Source: an uncultured Bacilli bacterium
GTDB lineage: Bacteria; Bacillota_I; Bacilli_A; RF39; UBA660
Assembly (NCBI GenBank): GCA_934183155.1
Contig: CAKPSB010000008.1
Location: forward strand, 1 to 51,641
Length of the DNA stretch: 51,641 nucleotides
Reading direction: 5' to 3'
Shown in pieces: positions 43,404 to 51,237 of the stretch. Every line of letters starts with the position of its first letter. The first letter of the stretch is position 1. Under the pieces are notes generated by a model. It saw only the letters and a list, made by a program, of their open reading frames with translations. It ran no database searches and had not been told where the DNA came from. A program made the translations under genes and the position numbers.

Positions 43404-43414
43404 TGTGGTAAAAT
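43386..43414 (+). promoter_or_regulatory. Promoter of rsmD
   Basis: TTGGTG, 17 bases, TAAAAT with TGg before the -10; it overlaps the end of ylbE. Confidence 0.5.
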
Positions 43415-43430
43415 GTTTTTGGTGAGGAAA

Positions 43431-43952
43431 ATGAGAATTATAAGTGGTAAGTATAAAGGTAAAAAATTAGATGGTTTTAATTTATCTGGTACTAGACCAA
43501 CGATGGATAGAGTGAAAGAATCTTTGTTTGGAATGATTCAAGATTATGTGAAAGGGTCTTGTGTTTTAGATTTGTTTGCTGGAAGTGGAGCGTTGGGATT
43601 AGAAGCTATTAGTAATGGAGCTTCTAGATGTTTTTTAGTTGACAATAATATTGAGGCTATAAATAAAATAAAGTTAAATAGCAAGGATTTTGTGGAAGAT
43701 TTAAATATAATTCATATTGATTATAAAAGGTTTTTAAAGGAAACGTCTGAGAAATTTGATATTATATTTTTAGATCCTCCTTATAGAGCTGATCTTTTGG
43801 ATAAAGCTTTGAGAATTATTGAACAGAGAGATCTTTTAAATGATGGTGGTATTGTTATTTGCGAGTATGAAATAGGTTCTCCACATACTAATTTATGTTT
43901 AATTAAAGAAAAAAGTTATGGATTGAAAAAAATTAAAATTTTCAAAAAATAA
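43431..43952 (+). CDS. rsmD: 16S rRNA m2G966 methyltransferase
   Basis: The 173-residue methyltransferase begins MRIISGKYKGKKLDGF and shows TRPTMDRVKESLFGMI, the SAM motif VLDLFAGSGALGLEAISNGA and the catalytic FLDPPY. It modifies guanine 966 (E. coli numbering) of 16S rRNA. ATG 43431 is preceded by GGTGAGGA; the earlier in-frame ATG at 43413 lies in the promoter. It sits after ylbD-ylbE as in Bacillus. Confidence 0.93.
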   Translation: MRIISGKYKGKKLDGFNLSGTRPTMDRVKESLFGMIQDYVKGSCVLDLFAGSGALGLEAISNGASRCFLVDNNIEAINKIKLNSKDFVEDLNIIHIDYKRFLKETSEKFDIIFLDPPYRADLLDKALRIIEQRDLLNDGGIVICEYEIGSPHTNLCLIKEKSYGLKKIKIFKK

Positions 43953-43993
43953 CTTTTTTTATTTTTATGCAGGATTTTTATTTTTTATGAACT

Positions 43994-46015
43994 ATGTTTA
44001 TGAATGAGGGGGTGATAAAGATTAAAAAGTATCCTTTTATAAAACAACAAGGAATAAAAGAGTGTGGTCCTGTATGTGTTCAAATGATTTTGAAATATTA
44101 TGGCGGTTATGCTGGAATTGAAAAATTAAGTGAAATGATGAATACTAATCATAGAGGTACGACGGCTTATGATTTAATTAAAACATTAAATGAAATTGGA
44201 TTTAAAAGTGAGGGTCTAAAGTTAGATAAGATAGAAAAAATTAATACTCCGTGTATAGTCCATGTAGTAATAAACTCCTACACACACTATATGGTTATAT
44301 ATGAAATTAATTTAAAGAAAAACTTTTTAATTGTTGCTGATCCAGCAAGTTATTTGAAAAAAATTAGTTTTCAGGAGTTTAAGAAAATATGGACTGGCGT
44401 TGTTATTGAAATGCATCCTTTAGATAAAGTTATATGCGATTATGAGCCTAAGGTTTATAAATATATATTTTATTATATAAAACGCAATATTAAATTAATA
44501 GTGCTTATTAGTTGTTTGGCTTTAATGGTTAATATTTTATCAATTTTTATATCACTTTTTGTTCCATTTATGATGAAAACACCGCTTTTTGAATTAGATA
44601 AAGTTGTTTTATGTTTTGCAATTATTTTCTTAATAAGAGGTATTTTAAATTTTATACAAAACAGAAGCTTGATTAAGCTAAATAAAAAATTAGATGAAAA
44701 CATTTCAAAGGATATTTTTCATGATATTTTATCACTTCCTTATTGTTATTACAAGCGAAAGAAAGTTGGCGAAATTACAAGTTATTTTTCTCAATTATAT
44801 TTAGTAAGAAATTTTATTTCATTATTAGCATCTACAGCTTTTATTGATGGACCACTTTTATTAATTACAATTATAATTATTTTTACGGCAAATAGATTTA
44901 TTTTTGCTTTAAACATTTTATGTGTATTTGTTTTGATATTTTTGTATAAACATTATAGTCAAAAAAATTATATTTTTATTAGTGAGGCGCAGAGAAAGAA
45001 AGGCTTAGTTAATTCTTTTATGGTAGAGACTATTAATAATTTTGAAACTATTAAAAATCTGAATATTTTTGATAAGATTTATGCAGATTTTGATAAAATT
45101 TATAATTCATACACATTCCAAACCTATAAACTAAATAATCTATATAATAAAGAGTCTTTACTTAAAGAGTTAATATATGGCGCAACGCTATTTCTAATTA
45201 TGTTAGTTAGTTTTAAGTTATGTCATAGTGATATGTCTATGTTTGTTAGTCAATTTATTATTTCAACTATTTTTATTTCTACTTTTAGAAGTGTTATTGA
45301 TTTAGATTTGAATTTTAAAGAGGCTATGTCGGCTTTAAAAAGGCTTATAGAACTTTCATCTTATAAATCAGAAAACAAAGAAAAGAAATGGGTAAATGGT
45401 AATATACAAATAAGTAATTTATCTTTTAGTTATGATAAAAAGGTAATATTAAAAAACTTAAATTTATATATAAAATGTGAAAGTAAGGTTTTTGTGTCTG
45501 GTCCAAGTGGTAGTGGAAAAAGTACTTTGTTTAAAATTTTAAAAGGATATTATAATTATGGTGGCAGCGTTAAAATAGGAAATTTTGAAGTACTTGGCAA
45601 TGAAATAAGTAGTATTAGTTATGTTTCTCAAGGTGAAAAATTATTTACTGGTACGATTAATGATAATTTAAATGTTAAAGGGGATAATATTTTTAAAAAT
45701 AATATTTGTTATTTAGATGATATTTTATTTAAAAATAAAATTATTGAGGAGGATGGCTTTAACTTATCTGGTGGACAAAAACAACGTATTGTTTTGGCGA
45801 GGGCTTTAGAAAACTTTGAAATTTTAGTTATTGATGAAGGCTTAAGTCAAGTTAGTGTAGATTTAGAAAGAAAAATATTGAAAAAATTATTTAATAAATT
45901 TAATAATAAAACGATTATTTATATTTCACATAGATTAGATAATTTGGATTTATTTGATCAGTTTGTTTTTATAAAAAAAGGAAGAGTTGTTCGCAGCGAA
46001 GTTCGTAATAACTAG
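43994..46015 (+). CDS. Peptidase-containing ABC transporter for GG-leader peptides
   Basis: The protein has up to 673 residues. A C39 cysteine peptidase (1-130) shows C24 in GIKECGPVCVQM, H98 in SYTHYM and D116 in VADPAS; a six-TM ABC membrane domain lies at about 160-440. The nucleotide-binding domain has Walker A GPSGSGKST, signature LSGGQKQR and Walker B ILVIDEG; the segment after the Glu reads GLSQVS where ATSALD is usual. Such proteins cut the leader after Gly-Gly and export the peptide. ATG 43994 and 44000 have no RBS. A strong GGGGGTGAT (44008-44016) lies before ATT at 44021, which would give MKKYPFIKQQ, the usual family start. Two GG peptides follow at once. Confidence 0.93.
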   Translation: MFMNEGVIKIKKYPFIKQQGIKECGPVCVQMILKYYGGYAGIEKLSEMMNTNHRGTTAYDLIKTLNEIGFKSEGLKLDKIEKINTPCIVHVVINSYTHYMVIYEINLKKNFLIVADPASYLKKISFQEFKKIWTGVVIEMHPLDKVICDYEPKVYKYIFYYIKRNIKLIVLISCLALMVNILSIFISLFVPFMMKTPLFELDKVVLCFAIIFLIRGILNFIQNRSLIKLNKKLDENISKDIFHDILSLPYCYYKRKKVGEITSYFSQLYLVRNFISLLASTAFIDGPLLLITIIIIFTANRFIFALNILCVFVLIFLYKHYSQKNYIFISEAQRKKGLVNSFMVETINNFETIKNLNIFDKIYADFDKIYNSYTFQTYKLNNLYNKESLLKELIYGATLFLIMLVSFKLCHSDMSMFVSQFIISTIFISTFRSVIDLDLNFKEAMSALKRLIELSSYKSENKEKKWVNGNIQISNLSFSYDKKVILKNLNLYIKCESKVFVSGPSGSGKSTLFKILKGYYNYGGSVKIGNFEVLGNEISSISYVSQGEKLFTGTINDNLNVKGDNIFKNNICYLDDILFKNKIIEEDGFNLSGGQKQRIVLARALENFEILVIDEGLSQVSVDLERKILKKLFNKFNNKTIIYISHRLDNLDLFDQFVFIKKGRVVRSEVRNN

Positions 46016-46025
46016 AAAGGTATAT

Positions 46026-46160
46026 ATGAAGTTAAGTGATAGTAAATTAAAAGAAATTAATGGTGGAGGTTATGGTGTGTGGGCAGCGATTGGTGGAGCT
46101 ATTGCTTTTATTATTAGCGCAATTGAGGGATTTATTAATCCAATTAAGTGTAGAATATGA
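46026..46160 (+). CDS. Double-glycine bacteriocin-like peptide A
   Basis: The precursor has 44 residues: leader MKLSDSKLKEINGG (14), matching the LSxxxLxxIxGG consensus, then a 30-residue core starting GYGVWAAIGGAIAF and ending PIKCRI. The core is hydrophobic, Gly/Ala-rich and amphipathic-helix-like, with AxxxG spacing, one Cys and a basic tail. RBS AAAGG lies five bases upstream, 10 bases after the transporter. It is probably one half of a two-peptide class II bacteriocin, or a signalling peptide. Its target is unknown. Confidence 0.82.
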   Translation: MKLSDSKLKEINGGGYGVWAAIGGAIAFIISAIEGFINPIKCRI

Positions 46161-46318
46161 TATTAAATGAAAGGCAATTAAAAGAAATTAATGGTGGTAC
46201 AAGTATAACTTTGATTAATGCTATTGTTAGAGGAATATCACTATTGATAGATTTTGGTAGAAGCGTTGGTAGTGCTGTTAGATATATAACTTCCAATAAA
46301 ACTTGTAAGGTAAAATAA
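46157..46318 (+). CDS. Double-glycine bacteriocin-like peptide B
   Basis: The precursor has 53 residues: leader MILNERQLKEINGG (14), the same LKEINGG end as peptide A, then a 39-residue core from TSITLINAIVRG to NKTCKVK. The core holds GRSVG (GxxxG), is cationic and has one Cys near the C terminus, as in peptide A. The ATG overlaps the stop of peptide A (ATGA) and lacks a good RBS, so translation is probably coupled and the two are made in similar amounts, as expected for a two-peptide bacteriocin. Confidence 0.82.
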   Translation: MILNERQLKEINGGTSITLINAIVRGISLLIDFGRSVGSAVRYITSNKTCKVK

Positions 46319-46320
46319 TT

Positions 46321-46345
46321 AGTAAGCTTAAATGGCTTACTTTTT
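46321..46345 (+). terminator. Terminator of the bacteriocin-like locus
   Basis: Stem AGTAAGC/GCTTACT with a seven-base loop and T4. Confidence 0.8.
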
Positions 46346-46357
46346 ATTAAATTTTGC

Positions 46358-46386
46358 TTGAAAAACAATATAATGCGTGCTATAAT
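46358..46386 (+). promoter_or_regulatory. Promoter of rpsU
   Basis: TTGAAA, 17 bases, TATAAT with TGc before the -10. Confidence 0.85.
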
Positions 46387-46415
46387 ATCTTTAGCCAAGG
46401 AAGGGAGGGATTTTT

Positions 46416-46619
46416 ATGACAAAAGTAGTAGTTAGAAATGGTAATGTTGATGGCGCTTTAAGAAATTTAAAGGCTGCGAATAGTAAAGATGGCTCCCTAG
46501 CACGTTTAAGAGAAAAACAAGATGGTTATCTAAAGCCAGGCATTAGAAGAAGAAATGCTAAAAAAGAAGGCATTAAGAATACTCGTCGCCGTAATAGACG
46601 CGAAAATCGTGATTATTAA
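46416..46619 (+). CDS. rpsU: 30S ribosomal protein S21
   Basis: The 67-residue basic protein has VVVRNGNVDGALRNLKAAN at the start and a long Arg/Lys tail (RRRNAKKEG; NTRRRNRREN). It belongs to the small subunit near the anti-Shine-Dalgarno end of 16S rRNA. A strong GGAGGGA precedes the ATG. It is followed by yqeY as in many Bacillota, with a terminator in between. Confidence 0.95.
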   Translation: MTKVVVRNGNVDGALRNLKAANSKDGSLARLREKQDGYLKPGIRRRNAKKEGIKNTRRRNRRENRDY

Positions 46620-46641
46620 AAGCTATTTTGTAGCTTTTTTT
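46618..46641 (+). terminator. Terminator of rpsU
   Basis: Stem AAAAGCTA/TAGCTTTT with TTTTG loop and T run. Confidence 0.8.
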
Positions 46642-46655
46642 GAAAGGAAATGTAT

Positions 46656-47099
46656 ATGCGTAATCAAATATTAGAAGATTTAAAAATTGCGATGAAAAAT
46701 CAAGATAAAGAAAGATTATCTGTTATAAGAATGGTTAAAGGTTCTATTCAAATGGCAGAGTTAAATAAGAAGCATGAGCTTACTGATGATGAGGTTTTTG
46801 ATGTTATTTCTAAAGAAATTAAGTCTAGAAAAGATTCTATTTTGGAGTTTGAAAAAGGTAATAGACAAGATTTAATTGAAAAAACACAGAGCGAAATAGA
46901 TATTTTGAAAAATTATTTACCTAAACAACTTACTGATGATGAACTTTTTAAGTTAGTTGATGATGTTTTTGAAGAAGTTAAACCTTCTTCTACAAAAGAT
47001 ATGGGTAAGATTATGAAATTATTAAAACCAAAGGTAGTTGGTAAAGCAGATATGGGATTTGTTAGTAAAGTTGTAAAAGATAAAATTGAACAATTATAA
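46656..47099 (+). CDS. yqeY: YqeY/GatB-like domain protein
   Basis: The 147-residue protein begins RNQILEDLKIAMKNQDKERLSVIRM and contains EIDILKNYLPKQLTDDEL and the end KADMGFVSKVVKDKI, the YqeY pattern. The domain resembles the tail domain of GatB that contacts tRNA, but the role of the stand-alone form is unclear. ATG 46656 has AAAGGA seven bases upstream; ATG 46650 would be too close. Confidence 0.92.
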   Translation: MRNQILEDLKIAMKNQDKERLSVIRMVKGSIQMAELNKKHELTDDEVFDVISKEIKSRKDSILEFEKGNRQDLIEKTQSEIDILKNYLPKQLTDDELFKLVDDVFEEVKPSSTKDMGKIMKLLKPKVVGKADMGFVSKVVKDKIEQL

Positions 47100-47102
47100 A
47101 AT

Positions 47103-47123
47103 GATACTTATGTATCTTTTTTT
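47103..47123 (+). terminator. Terminator of yqeY
   Basis: Stem GATAC/GTATC with TTAT loop and T7. Confidence 0.75.
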
Positions 47124-47124
47124 C

Positions 47125-47153
47125 TTGAAAATTTTTTTTATAATTGATACTAT
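47125..47153 (+). promoter_or_regulatory. Promoter of the DUF2974-like gene
   Basis: TTGAAA, 17 bases, TACTAT with TGa before the -10; a TATAAT at 47151 overlaps. Confidence 0.6.
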
Positions 47154-47172
47154 AATAATAGTAGGTGATTTT

Positions 47173-48192
47173 GTGTATACGGTATATGATTATTTAAAAT
47201 ATTATAAAAATACTTCTTTAGAAGATGTTCATTGGAATGCTCTTGATAATTTGGTTTGTGCTGTTTTGGTATATTTACCTGTAAAATCTTTTAATAAAAG
47301 TTTTAATTTGAGTGAGTTTTGTGATTATGCTTTAAAATTTAAAAAAAATTTACCTGGTATGATGGCTCCGATTTCTTATGAAATTTTAGATATTATAAAA
47401 AATTGCAAGAGATATAAAGAACTTTCAATTAGTAATTTTGAAAATGTTAGAACAAACGAAGTACAATTTGGGGCTGCTACTTTTAGAACTGATTGTGAAA
47501 CAATTGTGGCTTTTAAAGGTACAGATGGTTCAATGATTGGTTGGCTTGAAAATTGCAGACTTATTTATGAATATCCTACATATACTCAAAAAAAAGCTAT
47601 AAATTATTTAAATAATAATATATCTTTTTTGGATAATGAAGTATATGTTGTTGGCCATTCTAAGGGTGGTAATTTGGCTATGGCAAGTGCTATGGAAACT
47701 AATAAATTTAAAAAAATAAAGAAAGTTTATAATTTTGATGGTCCTGGTTTTCGAAAAAAAGAATTTGAAAGTTTACAATTTAAAAAATTAAAAAGGAAAT
47801 TGGTTAATATTTTACCAACAGGATCAGTAGTTGGGGTAATTTTAAATAATGATAATTATAATGTTGTTTTAAGTAATAAGCTTGCTTTTGATGAACATTT
47901 TCCAACTTCTTGGTCAGTATTTGGTGAATATTTTGTTAAGGGTAAACTTTCTTTAACGTCTTCACAATTTCATGATAGAATGTCTAAGGGATTAGAAAAT
48001 CTTGATGATGTTAAATTAAAACAGTTAATCGAGTCGTTTTTTAAGAGTTTTGATAAGGAATACACATCACAATTTAAATTGAATTTTTTGGATATTCGTA
48101 ATTTTATTAGGAATGCTAAAAATATTGATAAGCAGACCGCTAATTATTTGTTGGAAGTTGTTGATAGTTTATTTTTAAATGAAAAAAAGTAG
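47173..48192 (+). CDS. DUF2974-like alpha/beta hydrolase
   Basis: The 339-residue protein has a nucleophile elbow GHSKGG (Ser in VVGHSKGGNLAMASA), a lipase-like IVAFKGTDGSMIGWLEN and NFDGPGF, which is the DUF2974 (Mbeg1-like) pattern. It probably acts as a cytoplasmic esterase or lipase; the substrate is unknown. GTG 47173 is chosen because GTAGGTGAT lies just upstream; the open frame runs on to 47086, but that part overlaps the yqeY terminator and the promoter. Confidence 0.8.
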   Translation: MYTVYDYLKYYKNTSLEDVHWNALDNLVCAVLVYLPVKSFNKSFNLSEFCDYALKFKKNLPGMMAPISYEILDIIKNCKRYKELSISNFENVRTNEVQFGAATFRTDCETIVAFKGTDGSMIGWLENCRLIYEYPTYTQKKAINYLNNNISFLDNEVYVVGHSKGGNLAMASAMETNKFKKIKKVYNFDGPGFRKKEFESLQFKKLKRKLVNILPTGSVVGVILNNDNYNVVLSNKLAFDEHFPTSWSVFGEYFVKGKLSLTSSQFHDRMSKGLENLDDVKLKQLIESFFKSFDKEYTSQFKLNFLDIRNFIRNAKNIDKQTANYLLEVVDSLFLNEKK

Positions 48193-48261
48193 AAATTATT
48201 GTTTTAAATTTAACGAAAATGTTTTATCATATTTTATGAGGTTTAGTTATTTTATTACTTT

Positions 48262-48288
48262 AAGAAATATTATTATATTTCTTTTTTT
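48262..48288 (+). terminator. Terminator of the DUF2974-like gene
   Basis: Stem AAGAAATA/TATTTCTT with a six-base loop and T run. Confidence 0.75.
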
Positions 48289-48339
48289 TATTGTTTTAAT
48301 TATTAAAATTTAAGTAAAAGAGAAAAAACAAAAAAAATC

Positions 48340-48368
48340 TTTACAAGTATAATAAAATGTTATATAAT
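48340..48368 (+). promoter_or_regulatory. Promoter of the tRNA-Gly gene
   Basis: TTTACA, 17 bases, TATAAT. Confidence 0.8.
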
Positions 48369-48379
48369 TAAAAAGAAGT

Positions 48380-48454
48380 GCAGATGTAGTACAACGGTTA
48401 GTATATGGCCTTGCCAAGGCTAAGATGCCGGTTCGATTCCGGTCATTTGCTCCA
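48380..48454 (+). tRNA. tRNA-Gly (anticodon GCC)
   Basis: The 75-base cloverleaf has acceptor GCAGATG/CATTTGC, D arm with GGTTAGTA, anticodon stem TGGCC/GGCTA with loop TTGCCAA (anticodon GCC), T arm GCCGG/CCGGT with TTCGATT, and an encoded CCA. Confidence 0.95.
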
Positions 48455-48461
48455 TAAGATA

Positions 48462-48491
48462 AAATCGTCGCACCGATGTGACGTTAGATTT
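48462..48491 (+). other. GC-rich hairpin after tRNA-Gly
   Basis: GTCGCA-CCGA-TGTGAC (48467-48482), extended by one C-G pair and, after a GTTA bulge, by AAATC/GATTT. It has no T tail, so it is not a terminator, and its GC content stands out from the surroundings. Confidence 0.5.
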
Positions 48492-48494
48492 AAG

Positions 48495-48518
48495 TCAACT
48501 AGTAATAGTTGATTTTTT
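48495..48518 (+). terminator. Terminator of the tRNA transcript
   Basis: Stem TCAACTA/TAGTTGA with GTAA loop and T6. Confidence 0.85.
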
Positions 48519-48591
48519 GTTATATAAAGTGTTTACTTTTTTATCTAAAATTGTATTTTAGCTTAATTTATTATGATTAATAATTATTTAT

Positions 48592-48620
48592 TTTACATAT
48601 TAAATTTTCCATGATAAAAT
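48592..48620 (+). promoter_or_regulatory. Promoter of the P-type ATPase
   Basis: TTTACA, 17 bases, TAAAAT with TGa before the -10. The in-frame ATG at 48611 falls inside it. Confidence 0.7.
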
Positions 48621-48640
48621 ATTTTGTGAGGTATTATATT

Positions 48641-50938
48641 ATGAATAAAATTAATGGATTATCAAAAGAAGAAGTTTTAAAACTAAAAGATAAGGGACTT
48701 ACTAATGTTAGTGCTGAAGTTAAAACAAAGTCAATTGGACAAATAATTTTTACTAATTTTTTTACTTTGTTTAACTTTTTAAATTTTTTCTTGGCGCTTT
48801 TAATTTTTATTGTTCATTCTTATAAAAATTTACTTTTTTTGGGTGTGGTTTTTTGTAATACTTTAATAAGTACTATTCAAGAAATTAGAAGTAAAAAAAT
48901 TATTGATAAACTTTCTTTATTAAATGAAACTAAAGCAACTGTAATCAGGGATGGTTATGAGGTTCAAATAGGAATTCATGATATTGTTTTGGGGGATGTT
49001 ATCAAATTAAAATCTGGTAATCAAATTGTTACTGATAGTGTTGTTTTGAGTGGTGAGATACTTGTAAATGAATCTTTGATAACTGGTGAGTCTGAGGCAG
49101 TTAGCAAAACTATTAATTCTGAACTTTTATCTGGTAGTTTTGTTGTTAGTGGTGAGTGTTTAGCTAGAGCTATTCATGTTGGTAATGATAATTATACATC
49201 ACAAATATCAGCTGAGGCTAAATATGTAAAGAAGGTCAATTCGGAAATTATGAATTTTATTAATAAAATTATTAAATATATTTCTATTGCTATTGTACCT
49301 ATTGGTGTTTTGCTTTTCTTAAATCAAATGCAGAGTAATAACTTTAATGAAGCGACTGTTCATGTGGTTGCAGCTTTAATTGGAATGATACCTGAGGGCT
49401 TAGTTTTATTGACTAGTACTGTTTTGGCTATTAGTGTTATGAGACTTGCTAAATATAATGTGTTAGTTCAGGAACTTTATTGTATTGAAACTTTAGCTAG
49501 AGTTGATACAATTTGTTTGGATAAAACGGGAACGATTACTACTGGTAAGATGGATGTTTCGAAAATAATTCCTTTGAATGATTATAATAATGATGAAATT
49601 TTAGATATTTTAGGTATTGTTAGTTATCATATGAAGGATGATAATCAGACGATGGAGGCTATTTATAAAAAATATGCTAAAGAAAATAATTATAAAATAA
49701 AAAAAATTGTGCCATTTTCTTCACAAAAAAAATGGTCTGGTATTTCCTTTGAAGAGGTAACTTATATTTTGGGTGCTCCAGAAATTATTTTAAAAGATAC
49801 ATCTATGATTGATAAGGAATTAAATCAGTATGTTGATAATAATAGGGTGTTGCTTTTGACAAAGTCTTCTAAAGTTCTTGATAAAACTATTCCAAGCGAT
49901 ATTGAGCCTTTAGCGCTTATTGTTTTAAATGATCAAATTAGAAAAGAAGCTAGAGATACACTTGAATATTTTAAGAGTCAGGGAGTTTTGGTGAAACTTA
50001 TTTCTGGTGATAATCCTAAAACAGTTGCGGGAGTAGCGAGTAGTGTTGGATTAAAAAATATTAAATATATTGATATGAGCAAATGTAATGAACCTATAAT
50101 TGACATTGTTTCAAGATATAATGTTTTTGGTAGAGTAAAACCTAATCAGAAAAAAGAGATTATTGTAGCTTTAAAAGCTAAGGGTCATACAGTTGCAATG
50201 ACTGGTGATGGAGTTAATGATGTTTTAGCTTTAAAAGAAGCAGATTGTAGTGTAGCTATGAATAGTGGCAGTGATGCGGCTAGAAATGTGTCACAGCTTG
50301 TACTTTTAGATTCTAATTTTTCTTCAATGCCAAAGGTTGTTATGGAAGGAAGACGAAGTATTAATAATATACAAAGATCGTCATCATTATTTTTATGTAA
50401 AACAACATATGCTACTTTATTAGCTATTATATTTGTTTTTTTAAATATGAGTTATCCTTTTGTACCAATACAGTTGACGCTTATAAGTATGGTGACAATA
50501 GGAATTCCATCATTTGTATTAGCCTTGGAGGCAAATAGTGAAAAAATTAATGGAAAAATCATTGTAAATGTTTTGAGGCGTTCACTTCCAACAGCATTGA
50601 CTATCGTTTGTAATATTTTGATTATTATGATGTTATCTTCAATTTTTAATTTTTCTGAGATTGAAACTTCTACTTTATGTGTGTTTTTAACAGCGATAAC
50701 TGGTTTTATGCTTTTATATAAAATAAGTATTCCTTTTAATTTACTTAGAAAAGTTTTGTTTAATTTTTTGATTGCTTTGTTTTGTGGATACGTTTTGTTT
50801 TTTAAGAATTTCTTTTCTCTTTCTTTAATTAATTTTAAAATTATTGTTTTAACTATTGCTTTTTCAGTGATTGCTTTCACATTATTTAATTTATTTACTT
50901 TTTTATTTTATAAGATTAGTAAAAGATTAAATAATTAA
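48641..50938 (+). CDS. P-type cation-transporting ATPase
   Basis: The 765-residue E1-E2 ATPase has the actuator LITGES, TM4 motif IPEGLVLL, phosphorylation site CLDKTGTITTGK, and hinge AMTGDGVNDVLALKEADCSVAM. About ten TM segments are visible; no N-terminal metal-binding domain is present. The PEGL motif and size resemble CtpE-like and calcium-type pumps more than heavy-metal (CPx) pumps; the ion is uncertain. ATG 48641 follows GTGAGGT by eight bases. Confidence 0.9.
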   Translation: MNKINGLSKEEVLKLKDKGLTNVSAEVKTKSIGQIIFTNFFTLFNFLNFFLALLIFIVHSYKNLLFLGVVFCNTLISTIQEIRSKKIIDKLSLLNETKATVIRDGYEVQIGIHDIVLGDVIKLKSGNQIVTDSVVLSGEILVNESLITGESEAVSKTINSELLSGSFVVSGECLARAIHVGNDNYTSQISAEAKYVKKVNSEIMNFINKIIKYISIAIVPIGVLLFLNQMQSNNFNEATVHVVAALIGMIPEGLVLLTSTVLAISVMRLAKYNVLVQELYCIETLARVDTICLDKTGTITTGKMDVSKIIPLNDYNNDEILDILGIVSYHMKDDNQTMEAIYKKYAKENNYKIKKIVPFSSQKKWSGISFEEVTYILGAPEIILKDTSMIDKELNQYVDNNRVLLLTKSSKVLDKTIPSDIEPLALIVLNDQIRKEARDTLEYFKSQGVLVKLISGDNPKTVAGVASSVGLKNIKYIDMSKCNEPIIDIVSRYNVFGRVKPNQKKEIIVALKAKGHTVAMTGDGVNDVLALKEADCSVAMNSGSDAARNVSQLVLLDSNFSSMPKVVMEGRRSINNIQRSSSLFLCKTTYATLLAIIFVFLNMSYPFVPIQLTLISMVTIGIPSFVLALEANSEKINGKIIVNVLRRSLPTALTIVCNILIIMMLSSIFNFSEIETSTLCVFLTAITGFMLLYKISIPFNLLRKVLFNFLIALFCGYVLFFKNFFSLSLINFKIIVLTIAFSVIAFTLFNLFTFLFYKISKRLNN

Positions 50939-51237
50939 TTGAAAAAAGTGGCTTAAATGGATATGTATTAAAAAAGTTTAGAGCAGAAAAGAAAAATAAT
51001 AATCAGAAAGAAAAGTTAACTAAAGTCGGAATTAACTGGTTGATTACGATTTATCTAAGAACATAATAATGACTTAAAGACTGAAGATGTATCAGTTATG
51101 AAAAAACACTATTAAATCCTTGAAAATAAAAGAATTTTTACTAAATGCTTTTTACATTTTGGAACATTTTTTAATAAAAATTTAAGTTAAATTGATAAGT
51201 GTATGACTTATGAAAAACTAAAGGAAGGAGAGTATTG
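50939..51237 (+). other. Intergenic region without a clear gene
   Basis: This AT-rich stretch has no convincing start or RBS except the one for the next gene. A frame without a start codon runs from 50941 to about 51066 (for example KKFRAEKKNNNQKEKL and GINWLITIYLR), which might be the tail of a decayed gene. No terminator hairpin is obvious after the ATPase. Confidence 0.4.

Noticed and set aside
46144..46398. 84-codon minus-strand frame over the GG-peptide genes as a possible immunity gene
   Set aside because: It is antisense to two well-supported peptide genes, has no RBS, and starts inside the rpsU promoter region on the other strand.
48236..48313. 25-codon hydrophobic frame before the tRNA gene
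   Set aside because: It has no Shine-Dalgarno site or promoter and overlaps the terminator hairpin at 48262-48288.
50941..51066. Start-less open frame after the P-type ATPase as a gene
   Set aside because: There is no start codon or RBS and no family that I recognise; at best it is a remnant.
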